Shown here in pieces: positions 7,417 to 15,713 of a stretch of DNA of 18,869 nucleotides. The notes below the pieces were generated by a model. That model had not been told where the DNA came from, ran no database searches, and worked only from the letters and a program-made list of their open reading frames with translations. Positions within the stretch are counted from its first letter, which is position 1; every line of letters begins with the position of its first letter. Location of the stretch: the NCBI GenBank assembly GCA_910588825.1, contig CAJURF010000071.1:1-18869 (forward strand). The letters run 5' to 3'. A program made the position numbers and the translations under genes. Source of the stretch: an uncultured Lachnospiraceae bacterium (GTDB lineage: Bacteria > Bacillota > Clostridia > Lachnospirales > Lachnospiraceae).

Positions 7417-8379
7417 ATGTCAAAATGGCAGATCCCGGCAGCAGGCGGCAATATGGAAGCCCCCAATGGTATTTATTACCAGAACATGACAAACAAAGAA
7501 GTGGCAGAGCGGCTGAAAAAGAATGATGTAATTCTGATTCCGGTGGGTTCCACAGAGAACCACGGACCATCGGCACCTTACGGGGAGGATACTTATCTGG
7601 ATACCCGTCTGTGCGAACAGGTGGCAAAGGCCACAGGATGTACCGTAGCACAGCCCATCTGGTATGGCTCTCATCCCTATCATCACCTGGGACAAAAAGG
7701 AACCATCATGATTCCGGAAGAAATTCTGGCTGATTATCTCTGCTATGTATTTGCCGGATTCTGGAATACAGGATTCCGCAAAATGATCGTAGTAAACGGA
7801 CATGGGCAGGATTATGTAATTCCGCTGGCTATCCATAAATTTGGGAAGAAATTCCAGGTTCCGGGAATTATTCTTTACACCCACTTCTGGAACTGTGCCA
7901 AAGAACAGCTGGATACAAAGGAAGGCGGCGGCCCGTACGAGACACCCTTCATTCATGCAGACGAAGTAGAGCAGTCCTGGTGTCTGGGTCTGTTCCCGGA
8001 ATTAATAAAGAGAGGGGATGAAGTGGAGACAAAAGCTTATCCGCTGCTTCCTCCGGGACATATCAATAACTCTGCAGAGCGGGGCACAGGTCCCATTAAA
8101 TGGTACAATGCTTTCGGCTCCTGTGCAATGGAATGTATCGTACAGCCGGAAGGGGTAATTGGAAATCCCAAATTGGCAGATGCAGAAAAGGCACGCGTGG
8201 GAATCGAGCGCACACTGGATTATCTGGAAAAACTGGTAAATGATATTCTGGAAAAATATCCGGCAGGAGAGCTTCCGCCAATTGATATGATGACTCAGAG
8301 AAAACGTGAGGACATTGAAGCAGTAATCAAAGGACCCAACGAGCCAGGCGGACGTCATATCTACACACTTGCATATTAG
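7417..8379 (+). CDS. iolN: 3-dehydro-scyllo-inosose hydrolase-like protein (creatininase fold, IolN family)
   Basis: 320 aa from MSKWQIP at 7417; TAAGGAGG sits 8 nt upstream, so the in-frame ATG at 7387 is rejected. Creatininase/creatinine amidohydrolase superfamily: metal ligands Glu47, His49 and Asp58 in STENHGPSAPYGEDT, then NGHGQ and HADEVE further on. Family members called IolN open the diketo-cyclitol ring of 3-dehydro-scyllo-inosose to 5-keto-L-gluconate. The Y-Q-N start region, GSHPYHH, ETPFIHADEVE and a C-terminus in IYTLAY fit my memory of that subgroup better than true creatininases. Its position between an IolO-like epimerase and an IolM-like dehydrogenase supports this. It is cytosolic, with no signal peptide. 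Confidence 0.78.
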   Translation: MSKWQIPAAGGNMEAPNGIYYQNMTNKEVAERLKKNDVILIPVGSTENHGPSAPYGEDTYLDTRLCEQVAKATGCTVAQPIWYGSHPYHHLGQKGTIMIPEEILADYLCYVFAGFWNTGFRKMIVVNGHGQDYVIPLAIHKFGKKFQVPGIILYTHFWNCAKEQLDTKEGGGPYETPFIHADEVEQSWCLGLFPELIKRGDEVETKAYPLLPPGHINNSAERGTGPIKWYNAFGSCAMECIVQPEGVIGNPKLADAEKARVGIERTLDYLEKLVNDILEKYPAGELPPIDMMTQRKREDIEAVIKGPNEPGGRHIYTLAY

Positions 8380-8382
8380 TAT

Positions 8383-8400
8383 ACTGCCTGCATGGGCAGT
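8383..8400 (+). repeat. Intercistronic hairpin after iolN
   Basis: ACTGCC and GGCAGT pair (6 bp, 6-nt loop) 4 nt after the iolN stop codon, followed by GCTTTCC, not a proper T-run. It is probably a processing or 3'-end-stabilising hairpin, with at most weak termination inside the operon. Confidence 0.4.
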
Positions 8401-8454
8401 GCTTTCCGATAGACAAATATAAATTAAAGAATAAATCATTTGGAGGATAAAACG

Positions 8455-9513
8455 ATGAAATGTAAACAGGCATTTATGCATGGACCTTTTGATTTGAGAA
8501 TTGAGGAAGTAGAGCTTCCCGAACTGAAACCCAATCAGGTATTGATTAAACTAAAAGCATGCGGCATCTGCGGATCAGACGTGGAGTGCTATGAAGGGAA
8601 ATCAGCAGAGGGACGTTATGACATCGCCCCCTATACACCAGGCCATGAGTGGGCAGGACAGGTGGCTGAGATCGGAAGCACTGTTACTTCCCTGAAGCCA
8701 GGCGACAAAGTGGTAGGCGACTGCGTGCTTCCCTGCTTCAACTGTGCAAACTGTAAAGACGGAAAGATGCCCTCCGCATGCTTAAATATGCGCGAAGTGG
8801 GATTCCGTCCGGATTCACCGGGAGGATTCGGGGAATACATGATTCTGGAAGAAGCTTATACCCACAGGATTCCCGATGACTGGGATTATGAGCTGGGCGC
8901 ATGGGTAGAGACTTTCAACGTGGGATACTGGGGCGTATGGGGCAACGGATGTGCTCCGGATGCTTCTGACGATGTGGCAATTATCGGCGGCGGCCCCATC
9001 GGACTTACTGCAGCTATGGTGTGCAAAACTGCAGGCGCACATGTAATTGTAATCGATCCTCTGGAAGAACGCCGGAAGAATGCTCTGGAATACGGTGCAG
9101 ATGACGTGGTAGATCCCACAGCCGGGGATGTGGAACAGATGGTGAAAGATCTCACAGACGGCAGAGGCGCCTCTGTAGTCATTGAATGCTCCGGAAATGA
9201 TATCGGTATTGCGTCTCTGTTCGACATTGCCGGACACAGTGCCAGAGTGGGCGTGGTAGGCCATTCCATCGGAAGAAAAGTTCCGGTAGAGATCGGTAAA
9301 ACTATTTGGAAAACCCTTCATATTGCAGGAAGCGGGGGAACAGACAAATGGTTCCCGAGAACCATCCGTTTCATGAGCAAGATTAAAGACCAGTATGATT
9401 TTGCAGCATTAAATACTCATCACTTTAACTTTAAAGACCTGGACAAAGCCATGGATATGGCATGCAATCACAAAGACATTGCCCGCAAGGTTATGCTGAC
9501 ATTTGATGACTGA
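8455..9513 (+). CDS. Zinc-dependent alcohol dehydrogenase (MDR family), candidate inositol/cyclitol 2-dehydrogenase
   Basis: 352 aa from MKCKQAF at 8455 (TTTGGAGGAT 7 nt upstream; the ATG at 8440 lies before the site). Catalytic zinc residues Cys39 (GICGSD), His64-Glu65 (PGHEWAG) and Glu152. Structural zinc Cys94, Cys97, Cys100 and Cys109, with one extra residue in the last spacing compared with the usual pattern. Rossmann GGGPIG at 178-183 and an acidic residue (IDP) ending beta-2, favouring NAD over NADP. It oxidises a secondary alcohol of a polyol or cyclitol. It lies between iolN and the IolM-like gene, where the pathway still needs an oxidation of inositol to inosose and no GFO/IDH/MocA IolG is present. 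That role is inferred from context; sorbitol- or threonine-dehydrogenase-like activity cannot be excluded. Confidence 0.88.
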   Translation: MKCKQAFMHGPFDLRIEEVELPELKPNQVLIKLKACGICGSDVECYEGKSAEGRYDIAPYTPGHEWAGQVAEIGSTVTSLKPGDKVVGDCVLPCFNCANCKDGKMPSACLNMREVGFRPDSPGGFGEYMILEEAYTHRIPDDWDYELGAWVETFNVGYWGVWGNGCAPDASDDVAIIGGGPIGLTAAMVCKTAGAHVIVIDPLEERRKNALEYGADDVVDPTAGDVEQMVKDLTDGRGASVVIECSGNDIGIASLFDIAGHSARVGVVGHSIGRKVPVEIGKTIWKTLHIAGSGGTDKWFPRTIRFMSKIKDQYDFAALNTHHFNFKDLDKAMDMACNHKDIARKVMLTFDD

Positions 9514-9620
9514 TTGATCTGACCGGTCGGTCTGCGGCCGCTTGAGTAGTTATGAAATTGTGTATCAGGCGGTCGGAAACAGCCGGTTTTATGGAGAATC
9601 GGTATAGGAGAGAGAAGATT
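9514..9620 (+). other. Short GC-rich intercistronic spacer
   Basis: 107 nt between the two dehydrogenase genes. It contains the 8-bp palindrome GACCGGTC and two copies of CGGTCGG, but no stable terminator and no promoter that I would call. The two dehydrogenases are most likely on one transcript. Confidence 0.35.
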
Positions 9621-10793
9621 ATGAGAGCGTTTTATGTAGAAGCAGATCATGTGCCGAGAGAGGGATATAAGTTATCAGAGAGGGAAGCCAGCACTGGACG
9701 TGCATTAAGAGGCAATCAGATCTGGAAAAATATCCGCGGCCATGTGACAGACCGTCCAGAACCGGTATGCGGCGATGACCAGGTAAAAATAAAAGTGGGC
9801 GCAGCAGGAATCTGCGGCACAGATGCCCATCTTCTGAAGCAGGACGAAGAAGGGTATTCCCTGTATGACGGACACAGCAAATATCCCATTATCACAGGCC
9901 ATGAATTTGCAGGTGAGATTGTGGAAGCGGGTAAAAATGTGAAGAAGCTCGCAGCAGGGGACCTGGTATCAGTAGAATCTATGCACTGGTGCGGCGAGTG
10001 TGATGCCTGCCGCAGAGGAATGTTTAACCAGTGTAAAGAGCTGGAGGAGCCGGGCCTTACCTATGACGGCGGATTTGCAGAGTATGCGGTAGTCCATGCC
10101 AAATATTGTTATAAACTCAACGATATTATGAATTATTACGGCGGGGACAAGATGGCTGCGTTTGAAATGGGCGCTATGATTGAGCCCACCGGTGTTGCCT
10201 ACAATGGACTGTTTGTCCGCGGCGGCGGCATCCGTCCCGGCGGCCATGTGGCGGTCTTTGGGGCTGGACCCATCGGTCTGGCAGCTATTTCCCTGATGAA
10301 GACGGCAGGGGCGGCAAAGCTAATCGCTTTTGAGAGTGTTCCGGAGCGTATAGAACTGGCGAAGGCATGCGGGGCAGATTATGTATACGATCCCACCAGT
10401 TTTGCCACACCTGAGGATGAGGCGGAGCTTTTGATGGAGCTGACCAATGGTGCAGGTATCTCTTTGTTTGCAGAGTGTGCCGGTGCCACGAAGTTCACTT
10501 ATCCAGTTATGGCGAAAGCACTGGCTATCGGCGGAAAGACAGTGCAGATTGGACACACAGTGGGAATTACTCCTGTGGATATTTTCAACTGGCAGTGGAA
10601 TGCAGCCAGCATTTCTGGTTCCAACGGCCAGTCCGGACAGGGAATTTATCCAGATGTAATCGCATTGATGGCAGCAGGCCGTATTGACATGCGCAAGATG
10701 GTGACAGGAAGATTTAACCTGGAAGACATAGAAGAAGGAATGAAAATTACGGCGGGCAAAGTTCTTGTATCCACCGAGTATCCAAGGATTTAA
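9621..10793 (+). CDS. iolM: Scyllo-inosose 3-dehydrogenase-like zinc dehydrogenase (IolM family)
   Basis: 390 aa from MRAFYVEADHVP at 9621 (ATAGGAGAG upstream; the frame back to 9552 has no ribosome binding site). Medium-chain zinc dehydrogenase: catalytic Cys65 (GICGTD), His94-Glu95 (GHEFAG) and Glu188 (IEPTG); structural zinc Cys124, 127, 130 and 138; Rossmann GAGPIG at 214-219. An N-terminal extension of about 35 residues, DEEGYSLYDG, VRGGGIRPG and the C-terminal SNGQSGQGIYPDVIALMAAGRIDM block closely parallel Thermotoga IolM as I remember it (SQGHSGHG.FPRVI.LMA.G.DM). IolM oxidises scyllo-inosose to 3-dehydro-scyllo-inosose with NAD, feeding IolN. Last gene of the operon, ended by a strong terminator 10 nt on. 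Confidence 0.82.
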   Translation: MRAFYVEADHVPREGYKLSEREASTGRALRGNQIWKNIRGHVTDRPEPVCGDDQVKIKVGAAGICGTDAHLLKQDEEGYSLYDGHSKYPIITGHEFAGEIVEAGKNVKKLAAGDLVSVESMHWCGECDACRRGMFNQCKELEEPGLTYDGGFAEYAVVHAKYCYKLNDIMNYYGGDKMAAFEMGAMIEPTGVAYNGLFVRGGGIRPGGHVAVFGAGPIGLAAISLMKTAGAAKLIAFESVPERIELAKACGADYVYDPTSFATPEDEAELLMELTNGAGISLFAECAGATKFTYPVMAKALAIGGKTVQIGHTVGITPVDIFNWQWNAASISGSNGQSGQGIYPDVIALMAAGRIDMRKMVTGRFNLEDIEEGMKITAGKVLVSTEYPRI

Positions 10794-10803
10794 TGGGTTT
10801 TGT

Positions 10804-10856
10804 CCGATTTTCTCCCCGGTTTGCAGGAGGTACCGCAAAACCGGGAAAAAAATCGG
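10804..10856. terminator. Bidirectional terminator between iolM and the convergent AraC gene
   Basis: A long stem-loop: CCGATTTT pairs with AAAATCGG and CCCGGTTTGC with GCAAACCGGG (one bulged base), around a 10-nt loop. T-rich and A-rich segments in the stem allow termination from both sides. It fills nearly all the space between the iolM stop (10793) and the stop of the AraC gene (10857). Confidence 0.85.
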
Positions 10857-11735
10857 CTATTTGATTTTCTCAGAATCTGGAAGTGTGTATTTCTTTCGAT
10901 AAGCCAGAGGGGAAAGTCCCACATATTTTTTAAACTGTACATTGAAATGACTTACATTTTCGAATCCCACAGCAGTTGCGATGGAAGTGATTGACCTGGG
11001 AGTTGTAATCAATAAAGACTGCGCTTCGCCGATGCGTCTTCTTCCAATGTATTGGATAGGAGAATACCCAAGCTTTTTCTTGAAAAGATGGGACAGATGG
11101 GAAGGACTGATGAAGAATTCTCCGCTGATACTCTGCAGAGACAGATCTTCGGAATAATTTTCATCAATATAATGCAGAATATCCCGAAGCAGAGGATCCT
11201 GCTTTTCCTGGGCTGTGCTGGGACGTCCTTCTTTCCGGCAGGCATGAATGATCAGAGAAAGCAGCGCCTGGGTCAGATACTGGTTAGTCTCCTGCTGCTG
11301 GTCATCCTCAAAAGCCAGGGAGTCGAAAATTTCCTGAAAAATGGCATCAATGAGAACGAAACGTTTTTCGGTTTTTATAATAGGCTGGATATCAGATGGA
11401 ATCAGGTGATTTTCCGGCAGTCCATTGATATGTACATGGTCTATGGCGATGGAGAGCATTGCCAGATTGCGGTTATACTGGGGAACTTCATCATGCAGTA
11501 CATTGGCATTGGTAATGATGATGTTTCCTGGTTTTATTTCATATCGTTCGTTGTCTACCACATAATACCCAGAACCGCTTCTGATAAACAGAAGTTCCAG
11601 CTTATCGGTATGCTTGTGCAGAATCCGGGGGTGCTGGCTGAACCCTACAGTAATATAGCTGGCTGACAGAAGGCGTGGTGTGGTTCCTTTCTGGAAAGAT
11701 GAGACGAAGGAGTCTTTTGCGAAACATTGGATCAT
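10857..11735 (-). CDS. AraC-family transcription regulator with cupin sensor
   Basis: 292 aa from the ATG at 11735. The ATG at 11744 directly abuts GAAAGG (no spacing), whereas 11735 stands 8 nt from AAAGGA, so I choose the internal start. The N-terminal half is an AraC-type cupin (LHKHTDKLELLFIRSGSGYYVVDNERYEIKPGNIIITNANVLHDE). The last 100 residues hold two helix-turn-helix units (LSLQSISGEFFISPSHLSHLFKKKLGYSP... and RSITSIATAVGFENVSHFNVQFKKYVGLSPLAYRK). It is divergent from the ABC transporter and convergent with the iol operon, so it most likely senses the imported sugar or cyclitol and activates one or both. Its promoter overlaps a perfect palindrome, which suggests autoregulation. Confidence 0.9.
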   Translation of the reverse strand: MIQCFAKDSFVSSFQKGTTPRLLSASYITVGFSQHPRILHKHTDKLELLFIRSGSGYYVVDNERYEIKPGNIIITNANVLHDEVPQYNRNLAMLSIAIDHVHINGLPENHLIPSDIQPIIKTEKRFVLIDAIFQEIFDSLAFEDDQQQETNQYLTQALLSLIIHACRKEGRPSTAQEKQDPLLRDILHYIDENYSEDLSLQSISGEFFISPSHLSHLFKKKLGYSPIQYIGRRRIGEAQSLLITTPRSITSIATAVGFENVSHFNVQFKKYVGLSPLAYRKKYTLPDSEKIK

Positions 11736-11913
11736 ATCGTTCATCCTTTCTGCTTTTTTGGATATTATACAAAAATATTTTTGTGGAAGTCCATGGATTA
11801 TTCGAAGATTTTCAAAGGATTGAGGCGTGTTCAGACATGCTGTCAGGGGGTGATAAAAAGAGTATTTATCTGTGTTGATGTGAAAAACTATAGGAATATA
11901 GAGGAGGGATTAC
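11736..11913. promoter_or_regulatory. Divergent control region of AraC gene and ABC transporter
   Basis: 178 nt. Minus strand: a perfect TATAAT (11764-11769) with only a weak -35 (TGGACT, 18 nt). It overlaps by one base the 16-bp perfect palindrome ACAAAAATATTTTTGT (11769-11784). For the plus-strand transporter genes I see no consensus promoter, which fits an activator-dependent promoter. GTG start 11914 is preceded by GAGGAGGG. Confidence 0.45.
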
Positions 11914-13425
11914 GTGGAGAAAAAGAAAAAAGTTCTGGAACTGAAAAACATTTCCAAATCATTTCCGGGTGTAAAGGCGCTGGATGAAGTCAGCTTCTCC
12001 GTGGAAGAAGGGACCGTACACGTGCTGGTGGGAGAAAACGGAGCCGGAAAGTCAACGCTTATCAAGATTATCAACGGTATGTATACAGCAGATGAAGGTG
12101 AGCTGTATGTATTTGGAAAGAAAGTGGCCATGCATAGTCCACGGCATATGAAAGAACTGGGCATTGCCACCATTCATCAGGAATTGAATCCGGTGCCGGA
12201 TCTTACCATCGCGGAAAACATTTTTCTCGGCCGTCTGCCCACCCGTGGGCCGGGCATTGTGGCGAAAAAGCGCATGGTGGAAGAAGCGCAGAAACTTGTC
12301 AATGATTTGGGATTTTCCTATGATGTGAAACGGGTGATGCGGTCGCTCACTGTTTCGGATATGCAGATTATTGAGATTATCAAGGCCATTTCTGTCAATG
12401 CTAAAATCATAATCATGGATGAGCCCACATCTTCTATTACCGAAGGGGAGGTAGCTGTTCTTCATGAACAGATTCACCGTCTGAAAGAGAGAGGTATCAG
12501 CATCATCTATATTTCACATAAGCTGGATGAGCTGAAGCAGGTGGGAGACCAGCTGACGGTTCTCCGGGATGGAAAGACAATCTCAACCCACCATATCGAT
12601 GAGTTGACAACAGATGAAATCATCACAAAGATGGTGGGCCGTAAAATGGACAATGTATATCCGGTCAAGGAGGCTGAAATCGGAGAGAAACTTCTGGAAA
12701 TAAAAAATCTGACCCAGCCCAATGTATTTTCCAATATATCTTTTACCCTGCACAGAGGGGAAATCCTTGGCATGTCAGGCCTGGTGGGGGCAGGACGTAC
12801 AGAAGTGGTGAGAGCCATATTTGGAATGGATTCGTATTCTTCAGGCGAGATTATCATTAATGGAAAGAGCGTGGAAATCAAGAAGGTTTCCGATGCTATC
12901 CGGGAAGGGATTATCATGCTGTCTGAAGACAGAAAACTGGAGGGGCTGGTTCTGATCCGGTCAATTTGTGAAAACATTGGACTTCCTAACCTGAAAAGGT
13001 ATCGTGGATTTCTTTTAAATAAAAAGCGGGAGAGAGAGGATGCCCAGGAGATGAAAGAGAAGCTGGCAATCAAAACGCCCACCATTGGGACAGAGGCGCA
13101 GAATCTCTCCGGCGGAAACCAGCAGAAAGTAGTAATTGCCAAGTGGCTTCTTCAAAATCCGGTGGTGTTTATTATGGATGAACCCACCCGGGGAATTGAT
13201 GTGGGAGCCAAATATGAAATATACAAAATTATGTGTGATCTGGCTGCTCAGGGGGCAGGTGTAATCATGATTTCATCGGAACTTCCGGAAATTATCGGTA
13301 TCTGTGACAGGACACTGGTTATGGCTGAAGGGAGAATCACCGGTGAGGTAACCCGGGAAGACTTCTCGCAGGAGAGAATTATGAGTTTCGCGTTAGGAGG
13401 GAAAGCAGTCAATGACGAAAAGTAA
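11914..13425 (+). CDS. Sugar/inositol ABC transporter, fused double ATPase (RbsA/MglA type)
   Basis: 503 aa from a GTG start with GAGGAGG 6 nt upstream. Two ABC modules in one chain, the usual length for ribose/galactose/inositol importers (CUT2). First module: Walker A GENGAGKST at 40-48, a degenerate signature (LTVSDMQ) and Walker B IIIMDEPTSSI. Second module: degenerate Walker A (GLVGAGRTE), intact signature LSGGNQQKVVIAKW and Walker B VFIMDEPTRGID. This split of intact and degenerate parts is normal for the family. It powers import on the cytoplasmic face of the membrane with the permease at 13412 (14-nt overlap) and the lipoprotein at 14439. Located next to iolMNO-like genes, the likely substrate is inositol or a derivative. 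Confidence 0.93.
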   Translation: MEKKKKVLELKNISKSFPGVKALDEVSFSVEEGTVHVLVGENGAGKSTLIKIINGMYTADEGELYVFGKKVAMHSPRHMKELGIATIHQELNPVPDLTIAENIFLGRLPTRGPGIVAKKRMVEEAQKLVNDLGFSYDVKRVMRSLTVSDMQIIEIIKAISVNAKIIIMDEPTSSITEGEVAVLHEQIHRLKERGISIIYISHKLDELKQVGDQLTVLRDGKTISTHHIDELTTDEIITKMVGRKMDNVYPVKEAEIGEKLLEIKNLTQPNVFSNISFTLHRGEILGMSGLVGAGRTEVVRAIFGMDSYSSGEIIINGKSVEIKKVSDAIREGIIMLSEDRKLEGLVLIRSICENIGLPNLKRYRGFLLNKKREREDAQEMKEKLAIKTPTIGTEAQNLSGGNQQKVVIAKWLLQNPVVFIMDEPTRGIDVGAKYEIYKIMCDLAAQGAGVIMISSELPEIIGICDRTLVMAEGRITGEVTREDFSQERIMSFALGGKAVNDEK

Positions 13426-14380
13426 AGAAAACGGCAAATTTAATTTTGGAGAGATTTATAACAAATTTGGAATATTTCTGGTATTTTTGTTAATGTTTGT
13501 GATTTTTTCTGTCTGGAACCAGTCATTTCTTTCAGGGATGAACGTGAGAAATATTCTCAGACAGATTGTGGTCATCACCATCATGGCCTGCGGTGAGCAG
13601 CTGATGATCATCTGCGGAATGATCGACCTTTCTGCCTCCAGGGTGCTGGCCTGTGCAGGTACACTTTCGGCTTATACGGTGCTGGCCACAGGCAATCTCG
13701 TTGCAGCTATATTGGTGGGCCTTGGTGTTGCATTAATATTTGGTGCTTTTAACGGTATTGTAATTGTGACCTTTGACATACCGCCGTTTATTGCCACACT
13801 GGCATCTATGATGGTAGCAGAAGGGGCCATTATGACGTTTACAGGTGGACAAAACTACTCCAATCTTGGAGCGGCTTTCCAGTTTATTGGACAGGGGTAC
13901 ATCGGGCCGATTCCGTTCCCGGTATTTATCATGGCATTTATACTTTTGGTGACCTATTATATTCTTTCCTGGACGCCCATCGGACGGGCCATGTATGCAG
14001 TAGGCGGAAATACTGCTGCGGCAAGGGCTTCCGGTATCAACGTGAAATTTACGAAATTTTTTGCGGCGGCTTATGCAGGTCTTATGTCTGGCATTGCAGG
14101 TATCGTTCTCATGTCCCGTATGAACTCTGGCCAGCCAGCGGCAGCGGTGAGCTATGAAATGGATGCCATCACAGCAGTTATCATCGGCGGAACCAGTATG
14201 TCAGGCGGGACGGGAACCGTTGTAAATACCATTGTGGGTTCTATGATTATCGGTATTATCAAAAACTTCATGAATCTGCAGAATATCAATGCTTCTCTGC
14301 AGAAAGTCGTTCTGGGTCTTTTGGTTATGATAGCAGTAATTTTGGACATTCAGGTGCGCAAATCAAGATCAAAAGGTTGA
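13412..14380 (+). CDS. Sugar/inositol ABC transporter permease (RbsC/MglC type)
   Basis: 322 aa, very hydrophobic, about 8-10 membrane segments, BPD_transp_2 family. The region GAFNGIVIVTFDIPPFIATLASMMVAEG and the GGNTAAARASGINV loop are hallmarks of the family (contact with the ATPase), followed by the conserved AVIIGGTSMSGGTGTV. The start overlaps the ATPase gene by 14 nt, with AGGAGG inside the ATPase coding region 11 nt upstream, which indicates translational coupling. It forms a homodimeric channel. The substrate is not readable from sequence; the neighbours suggest a cyclitol. Confidence 0.93.
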   Translation: MTKSKENGKFNFGEIYNKFGIFLVFLLMFVIFSVWNQSFLSGMNVRNILRQIVVITIMACGEQLMIICGMIDLSASRVLACAGTLSAYTVLATGNLVAAILVGLGVALIFGAFNGIVIVTFDIPPFIATLASMMVAEGAIMTFTGGQNYSNLGAAFQFIGQGYIGPIPFPVFIMAFILLVTYYILSWTPIGRAMYAVGGNTAAARASGINVKFTKFFAAAYAGLMSGIAGIVLMSRMNSGQPAAAVSYEMDAITAVIIGGTSMSGGTGTVVNTIVGSMIIGIIKNFMNLQNINASLQKVVLGLLVMIAVILDIQVRKSRSKG

Positions 14381-14438
14381 TCTGATTGATAAATGAAACT
14401 TTATTAACAAGCACACAAAAGGAGAAAAGGAGAACAAC

Positions 14439-15578
14439 ATGAAAAGAAAGTTAATGGCAGTGATTTTGGCAGCAGGTCTGGCAGTCAGCATGGCAGGATG
14501 TTCTGGCGGCGCACCGGCTCCCCAGGGAAGCAGTGACAGTGCAGAAGGAGAAACAGTGGAGGATACTGCGGAAATGGGAGAAGAGTCTGGAGGAGGAGTG
14601 GAGACAGATATCGTAGTTTCCGACAAAGAGATTCAGGCGGCTGCAGAGAACAGCAAAGATTGGGAAAAAGAATTTGCAGAAGAGTATGATATCAGTGGAG
14701 ACGAGGAATTCACCTGGGGCTACATTGATATGGGATTTGAAGACACATTCACCACAAAGATCAGAAATACGTTTGTAAAATACTGTGAACAGAATTTCCC
14801 CAATGTAAAAGTTCTGGAGGCAGACGGGGAGATGGACGCCAATATCCAGCTTCAGCTGGCTGAGAACTTTATTGCCCAGGGCGTAGACTGTATCATTTTG
14901 GACCCTACAGATGCAGATGGATGTGTGGGTATTGTGGACACCTGTATGGCAGAAGGAGTGCCGCTGGTTGCTGTAAACGCAGTGATTCATTCTGACCACC
15001 TGGAAAAAGAAGTGGGATTCGTAGGTTCTTCCAACTATGAAGCCGGAGAGATTCAGGGCCAGTGGCTGATTGACAATGTGGACGATTCGGAAACGGTAAA
15101 TCTCTGCTATCAGAGAGGTACAGAAGGATACGATCATACCACCCAGCGTTACAATGGACTGTTTGATACTCTGGATGACGCCAAGTATAACTATGAATTG
15201 AAAGCCGATCTGATTGGTGATTACATGAGAGATATTGCCATGACCAATGCAGAAGACTGGGTAACATCTTTCGGAAATGAGATTCAAGTGGTTGCGTGTG
15301 CAAATGATGAAATGGCTATGGGAAGCCTTCAGGCTTATCAGGCAGCTGATCTGGCGAAAGAAATCAAGTTCCTTGGCATTGACGCCAATCAGGATTGTCT
15401 GCAGGAAGTGAAAAACGGTAATGTGGCATGTACCGTATTCCAGAACGCAATGGGTCAGGCAAAATGGACGGCAGTTTCCGCATACGATGCCTGTATAAAC
15501 GGCAGTAAAGAAACCGCAAGTTTTTCAATTCCTTTTGAGAAAGTTGATCAGTCAAATGTGGATGATTATCTGGACTAA
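14439..15578 (+). CDS. Sugar/inositol ABC transporter substrate-binding lipoprotein
   Basis: 379 aa. Signal peptide with lipobox SMAGC; Cys21 is the lipidated residue. An acidic Ser/Gly/Glu linker to about residue 70 tethers the domain to the membrane. The rest is a Peripla_BP_4 (RbsB/inositol-type) two-lobe binding protein: FTTKIRNTFVKY, EADGEMDANIQLQLAENFIAQGVDCIILDPTDADG, VAVNA, VACANDEMAMGSLQA, FLGIDAN. It is longer than typical RbsB because of the linker. AAGGAGAAAAGGAG lies upstream of the ATG. Last gene of the transporter operon. The binding lobe carries many aromatic and acidic residues (FTWGYIDMGFEDTF), but the ligand cannot be deduced. Confidence 0.92.
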   Translation: MKRKLMAVILAAGLAVSMAGCSGGAPAPQGSSDSAEGETVEDTAEMGEESGGGVETDIVVSDKEIQAAAENSKDWEKEFAEEYDISGDEEFTWGYIDMGFEDTFTTKIRNTFVKYCEQNFPNVKVLEADGEMDANIQLQLAENFIAQGVDCIILDPTDADGCVGIVDTCMAEGVPLVAVNAVIHSDHLEKEVGFVGSSNYEAGEIQGQWLIDNVDDSETVNLCYQRGTEGYDHTTQRYNGLFDTLDDAKYNYELKADLIGDYMRDIAMTNAEDWVTSFGNEIQVVACANDEMAMGSLQAYQAADLAKEIKFLGIDANQDCLQEVKNGNVACTVFQNAMGQAKWTAVSAYDACINGSKETASFSIPFEKVDQSNVDDYLD

Positions 15579-15630
15579 TTGGTATAATTGTAAAATAAGG
15601 GATATACTACTATAAGGTATATGATAGAGA

Positions 15631-15679
15631 ACAGACAGCTTGTGGTGTGCGGACAACACAGGCTGTCTGTGTTTGTTTG
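15631..15679 (+). terminator. Intrinsic terminator of the ABC transporter operon
   Basis: ACAGACAGCTTGTG pairs with CACAGGCTGTCTGT (14 bp with one G-T wobble, 12-nt loop), followed by GTTTGTTTG. It lies about 50 nt after the binding-protein stop and 35 nt before the next gene, separating the transporter from the second AraC gene. Confidence 0.8.
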
Positions 15680-15713
15680 AGACATTCTCAGTTTCGGCAG
15701 AGGTGAAAAGAAT

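Noticed and set aside
8815..9321. Minus-strand frames of 127-168 aa opposite the first zinc dehydrogenase
   Set aside because: Antisense shadow of a clearly real gene; low-complexity His/Ser/Cys composition and no start signals.
11874..11901. TTGATG ... TATAGA as promoter of the ABC operon
   Set aside because: The -10 would abut the ribosome binding site, leaving no transcript leader for it.
11914..12000. Ribose operon (rbs) assignment for the transporter
   Set aside because: No ribokinase or RbsD-like gene is present; the neighbours belong to the inositol oxidation route, so the ribose name is not used.
14451..15287. 278-aa minus-strand frame opposite the binding protein
   Set aside because: Long, but the plus strand has lipobox, family motifs and a ribosome binding site; the antisense protein is rich in Cys, His and Ile with no recognisable domain.
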